From the NCBI GenBank assembly GCA_900541315.1, contig UQJF01000130.1, positions 1 to 8,011 on the forward strand: DNA of 8,011 nucleotides, read 5' to 3'. The number at the start of each line of letters is the position of its first letter. Within the stretch, counting starts at the first letter, position 1. Under the pieces are notes generated by a model that did no database searches, was not told the origin of the DNA, and was given only the letters and a program-made list of their open reading frames with translations. Made by a program: the position numbers and the translations under genes. This DNA is from an uncultured Clostridium sp. GTDB lineage: Bacteria; Bacillota; Clostridia; Lachnospirales; Lachnospiraceae. Below, piece by piece: positions 5,385-8,011 of this stretch.

Positions 5385-6818
5385 TTATGGTGTGCAGATC
5401 ACCGGTATTCCCTTATAAAGCATATCATAAAAGGCCGGAACACTTGCAGGCGGAAGATTTACGCAGCCATGGCTTCCACTTGTCTGATAAATCGTTCCTC
5501 CAAACTTATTTCTCCAGGAAGCATCATGAAATCCGATACCACCATTAAATGGCATCCAGTAATCCACATGGCTTTCATATTCATACTTGCCGTTATCCAG
5601 TTTCTTTCCCCGAAGGATACGGTCTTTTTCCTTATAAGTCAGACTGTAGATACCATCTGGTGTAGTATATGCCTTTGACACATTTCCAGTTACGCAAGGA
5701 GCATCCCACACACAGGCACCATCTTTGATCATGTACACATGCTGTCCGGCCAGATCTACCTGCACATAAGTATTTCCCCAGTCACTGCCTGTTCTGGAAG
5801 CTGCACTCTGGCTGTAAACAGGCTCTCTGTCTGCGCTGTCACCATTCTGCCATACAGAGCCGCTCTGAATCAGCTCTGTAAGTGCTGCGATCTCACCTGC
5901 CTGGTCGATCTTCCAGCCATAAGGGCCGGTAAGCTGATACTCAGCGCCAGATACCCCTGTAAAGGTACGCATCTTTCCTGCTGTATCATAAGCCGCTGCC
6001 AGATTTGCCACAAACGCAGCAACTTTCTCCTGATCCAAGGTTACCTGACCATTACTGCTTCCTGTTATCCAGCTGGATATGGTCTCACCGGAAAGCACTT
6101 CTGATGCATCTCCAAATACATATCGCAGCTGTTTTTTCCTGCGGCTGTTCATGGCATCACATAAAGCCTTCAGATTTTCATCGTTTTCCCAGACACCAAC
6201 CGTACGGTAGCAACCGGTTTCTTCTAATGAAACTTCTTTACTGCCGGATCTCACCACTGCTGTGAGCACCTGCTTTGTCTTTTCCGGATCTACGTCATTT
6301 CCCTGTACTGCCGGGATAATGGTAAAATCCTTGCCTTCTTCATATGGGGAAATAGATGCATCTTTCGTAGTTATAATGCTTCCGCCGCTGATACAGGATA
6401 ATCCGCTTATCTTGCTGTTTAACGCTTCTTCATTATACCGGGCAGACACTTCCATTGTGTGGGTATTATTCCCGGAAGGTCCTGCCACACGACCGGAAGC
6501 ATTTTGGTTGTCTAAGATTTCCTGGATATTGCCGGAAACCGTTACCTGATAGCCGATATCGCTACCTTTAATGCTCTCCTCTTTTCCATTTTTTTCCTTT
6601 ATGCGAAGACTGTACTCCCCGGCATAAAAACCTTCAATCCTACTTTTCGCCTCATCCGATGTAAGTCCCCCTACACCTATTCCATTGATCTTTGTGCCTG
6701 AAACCAGTCTGGATGTATCACTTTCATCTGCAAAAGCTCCTATGGTAGCAGCTAAAGACAATGCCAGTGCTGACAGGACTGTTAAAAGCAATTTCTTTTT
6801 TCCTACATTTTTTCTCAT
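5385..6818 (-). CDS. Secreted L,D-transpeptidase (YkuD family) with VanW/YoaR-like N-terminal domains
   Basis: This enzyme family makes 3-3 cross-links in peptidoglycan or ties proteins to it, using an active-site cysteine. The 477 residues comprise a signal peptide (1-30, basic start, hydrophobic core, AFA before DE), two putative peptidoglycan-binding regions of the YoaR/PG_binding_4 kind (about 41-170, opening INGIGVGGLTSDEA, and about 170-330, opening AVQGNDVDPEKTKQVL), a short linker, and the YkuD catalytic domain (about 348-477) with H431 in GIGFHDASW and the signature SHGCVNLP carrying H450 and C452. The start at 6816-6818 has AAGGGG seven bases upstream and begins a normal signal peptide; an earlier ATG at 6873-6875 overlaps the preceding stop codon as TAATG and would add 19 residues before the signal, which I consider less likely. 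It is the second gene of an operon with the cyclophilin lipoprotein, 56 bases downstream. Confidence 0.95.
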   Translation of the reverse strand: MRKNVGKKKLLLTVLSALALSLAATIGAFADESDTSRLVSGTKINGIGVGGLTSDEAKSRIEGFYAGEYSLRIKEKNGKEESIKGSDIGYQVTVSGNIQEILDNQNASGRVAGPSGNNTHTMEVSARYNEEALNSKISGLSCISGGSIITTKDASISPYEEGKDFTIIPAVQGNDVDPEKTKQVLTAVVRSGSKEVSLEETGCYRTVGVWENDENLKALCDAMNSRRKKQLRYVFGDASEVLSGETISSWITGSSNGQVTLDQEKVAAFVANLAAAYDTAGKMRTFTGVSGAEYQLTGPYGWKIDQAGEIAALTELIQSGSVWQNGDSADREPVYSQSAASRTGSDWGNTYVQVDLAGQHVYMIKDGACVWDAPCVTGNVSKAYTTPDGIYSLTYKEKDRILRGKKLDNGKYEYESHVDYWMPFNGGIGFHDASWRNKFGGTIYQTSGSHGCVNLPPASVPAFYDMLYKGIPVICTP

Positions 6819-6874
6819 TCTTTTACCCCTTTTCAGGTATATGTTCTCTTGAAACCTTTCCTGAAGCTGCCACA

Positions 6875-7594
6875 TTAATCGATCACTTTAATACTCTCGA
6901 TCACCGGCTGATTTTCCTTTGCAACTGTTCCGTTGTTATCTTCTACCTTAGTATCTTCACAAATGGCATCTACCACTTCCATACCATCTGTTACATAACC
7001 AAAGCAGGCATATTCACCATCTAAGAAAGTGCTGTCTTTATGCACAATAAAGAACTGGGAGCTTGCACTATCCTTACGCTGAGATCTTGCCATGGAAATA
7101 GCCCCTCTTGTATGGGATAATGTATTTTTCACGCCATTAGAGTCAAATTCACCTTTGATCTCACGCTCAGAACCGCCCATACCAGTGCCCAACGGATCAC
7201 CCCCCTGGATCATAAAACCACTGATAATGCGATGGAAAGTAAGTCCGTCATAAAAACCATTTCCAACCAGATCAAGGAAGTTTGCAACAGTAACAGGAGC
7301 TGCATCTCCATCTAATTCTACGTTAATAGTGCCGTAATCTTTTACATTGATCTCTACATGGTGCTTTCCGGCAGCTGCCCTCAGATCCAGTTCACTGTTT
7401 TCCTCTGCTGCTTCTGTAGTTTCACTGACTGCTGCCTGGGTTGTCTTATCTGTTTTTTCTGTTTCTTTTGTATCTTCTATCTTTGCAGTTGTTTCAACTA
7501 CAGTTGTTCCTGCCGCATTATCCTTTGTACTGCAGCCTGCTAATAACATAGCAGATGCTGCTGCCATCAGGCAGATCTTCATCCATTTTTTCAT
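6875..7594 (-). CDS. Cyclophilin-type peptidyl-prolyl cis-trans isomerase lipoprotein
   Basis: Cyclophilins catalyse cis-trans isomerisation of X-Pro bonds and assist protein folding; this one is exported and lipid-anchored outside the membrane. The 239 residues contain a lipoprotein signal with lipobox L18-A-G-C21, a Thr/Glu/Lys-rich linker (about 22-75) and a cyclophilin domain (about 78-238). The catalytic region is plain: TFHRIISGFMIQGGDP with R122 and Q130, then SSQFFIVH (178-185) and LDGEYACFGYV (191-201), where the usual Trp position is occupied otherwise, as in many bacterial members. The ATG at 7592-7594 has AAAGGA about 13 bases upstream, a little distant. The promoter is at 7709-7737. 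It precedes the L,D-transpeptidase gene in the same operon, so it may help fold envelope enzymes after secretion; that link is an inference. Confidence 0.96.
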   Translation of the reverse strand: MKKWMKICLMAAASAMLLAGCSTKDNAAGTTVVETTAKIEDTKETEKTDKTTQAAVSETTEAAEENSELDLRAAAGKHHVEINVKDYGTINVELDGDAAPVTVANFLDLVGNGFYDGLTFHRIISGFMIQGGDPLGTGMGGSEREIKGEFDSNGVKNTLSHTRGAISMARSQRKDSASSQFFIVHKDSTFLDGEYACFGYVTDGMEVVDAICEDTKVEDNNGTVAKENQPVIESIKVID

Positions 7595-7640
7595 TTTTTG
7601 TTATAATTCCTTTCTCTACTATGAAAGTGTTGCCAAGTAG

Positions 7641-7677
7641 CTATAATGTCTGCATATCTGCACGAAAAGACATATAG
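7641..7677 (-). promoter_or_regulatory. Hairpin in the leader of the cyclophilin operon
   Basis: On the minus strand CTATATGTCT (7668-7677) pairs with AGACATTATAG (7641-7651), leaving a single bulged base, in the leader between the predicted start near 7702 and the ATG at 7594. No T-run follows it, so it is not an obvious terminator; it could stabilise the RNA or be incidental. Confidence 0.35.
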
Positions 7678-7708
7678 GCATCTGGCAGCCGGGACACCAG
7701 CTGTTCCC

Positions 7709-7737
7709 ATCATAGCATTTTCACCTCATACAGTAAA
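7709..7737 (-). promoter_or_regulatory. Extended -10 promoter of the cyclophilin/L,D-transpeptidase operon
   Basis: On the minus strand, -10 TATGAT (7709-7714) is preceded by the TGC of an extended -10 element (7715-7717). A weaker -35 TTTACT (7732-7737) lies 17 bases upstream. Transcription should begin near 7702, giving a leader of about 108 nt. Confidence 0.62.
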
Positions 7738-7802
7738 GCGTTTCACAAAAATATCAAACTTCCGTAAGATTTATTAAGAAAGATTTTTTCTGTATACATC
7801 CG

Positions 7803-7839
7803 CCAAAAGCAACAGCGCCGAAGTTTCCTCCGACGCTGT
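7803..7839 (-). terminator. Rho-independent terminator of the pyruvate phosphate dikinase gene
   Basis: On the minus strand a 12-bp stem (7812-7839, with two G-T pairs) is capped by a GAAA tetraloop and followed by TTGCTTTT (down to 7803). The G-T pairs become A-C mismatches on the plus strand, so the structure is meant to work on the minus strand. It lies about 57 bases after the dikinase stop codon and separates that gene from the cyclophilin operon. Confidence 0.82.
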
Positions 7840-7896
7840 CACTTTTATCCCTTATATAACAATTTTTAATCGATCAGCCTGTTTTAATCTCTGTAA

Positions 7897-7990
7897 TTAA
7901 TCTTCCAGAGCTGCCTGTGCTGCTGCTAAGCGGGCGATCGGTACACGGAATGGTGAGCAGGATACATAGTCCAGTCCAATCTTATGGCAG
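7897..7990 (-). CDS. ppdK: Pyruvate phosphate dikinase, C-terminal fragment
   Basis: Only the last 30 or so codons are present; the rest is cut off by the insert end at 7990. The enzyme interconverts pyruvate, ATP and phosphate with phosphoenolpyruvate, AMP and pyrophosphate in cytoplasmic glycolysis/gluconeogenesis, and is common in Clostridia. The readable tail contains [16 protein letters not shown] followed by [13 protein letters not shown] and a TAA stop. The Cys in YVSCSP (codon 7957-7959) corresponds to the catalytic cysteine of the pyruvate-binding domain (Cys831 in the Clostridium symbiosum enzyme, from memory), and the last residues of that enzyme are nearly the same. The enzyme I of the phosphotransferase system has a related C-terminal domain, but the [13 protein letters not shown] ending is that of the dikinase. 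A terminator follows at 7803-7839. Confidence 0.93.
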
Positions 7991-8011
7991 CTGTCTCTTA
8001 TACACATCTCC
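7991..8011 (-). other. Sequencing adapter (Nextera mosaic end, Read-2 side), not genomic
   Basis: Positions 7991-8009 are the exact reverse complement of the 19-bp Tn5 mosaic end. The two bases after it (CC, 8010-8011) fit the Read-2 adapter (which continues CCGAGC) rather than the Read-1 adapter (which continues GACGC). Both ends of the window thus carry the same kind of adapter. Confidence 0.97.

Noticed and set aside
5162..5548. Plus-strand open frame of 128 codons after the regulator
   Set aside because: It overlaps the regulator's end, runs through the bidirectional terminator and into the antisense of the L,D-transpeptidase; no ribosome binding site and no recognisable protein features.
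6819..6875. Longer N-terminus for the L,D-transpeptidase (ATG at 6873-6875)
   Set aside because: Although the TAATG overlap with the cyclophilin stop could allow coupled translation, the internal ATG at 6816-6818 has AAGGGG at good distance and starts directly at a standard signal peptide.

Overview
The window is one sequenced insert of about 7.9 kb (48-7990) flanked on both sides by Nextera-type tagmentation adapter, so neither end is a natural boundary. The content suggests a low-to-medium GC Gram-positive anaerobe of the class Clostridia, most likely a gut Lachnospiraceae. The signs are lipoprotein-anchored solute-binding and cyclophilin proteins, a class B sortase, an L,D-transpeptidase with VanW/YoaR-like N-terminal domains, a BTAD-type regulator ending in a decayed GGDEF-like domain, AAGGAG-type ribosome binding sites, and a pyruvate phosphate dikinase tail very like the one I recall from Clostridium symbiosum. 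Genus-level placement is not possible from sequence alone.

Layout, left to right. (a) 48-1557, minus strand: a polar amino acid ABC importer, with the lipoprotein binding protein first and the permease second. The permease is cut by the insert end. The binding-protein gene has a good promoter (1769-1797) and a leader of about 200 nt with several hairpins, a loop complementary to a downstream arm, and a terminator-like stem followed by six Ts; it looks like an attenuator or riboswitch I cannot name. (b) 1841-3658, minus strand: a two-gene operon of an unrecognised protein with three copies of a roughly 42-residue repeat, followed by a class B sortase. (c) 3659-3903: a dense divergent control region with two strong sigma-A-type promoters, three inverted repeats and a perfect tandem 11-bp direct repeat. 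(d) 3904-5175, plus strand: a SARP-like regulator (winged helix, BTAD, GGDEF-like remnant). (e) 5176-5384: a bidirectional terminator between convergent genes. (f) 5385-7594, minus strand: a two-gene envelope operon of a cyclophilin-type peptidyl-prolyl isomerase lipoprotein followed by a secreted L,D-transpeptidase. (g) 7595-7896: promoter and leader of that operon plus the terminator of the next gene. (h) 7897-7990: the last 30 or so codons of pyruvate phosphate dikinase.

The most interesting unit is 1841-5175. The regulator is transcribed away from the repeat protein and sortase, and the 11-bp direct repeat between them has the period known for SARP binding sites and lies almost equally far from both predicted transcription starts. 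I infer that the regulator controls itself and the repeat-protein/sortase operon. The second most interesting item is the structured leader of the amino acid importer.
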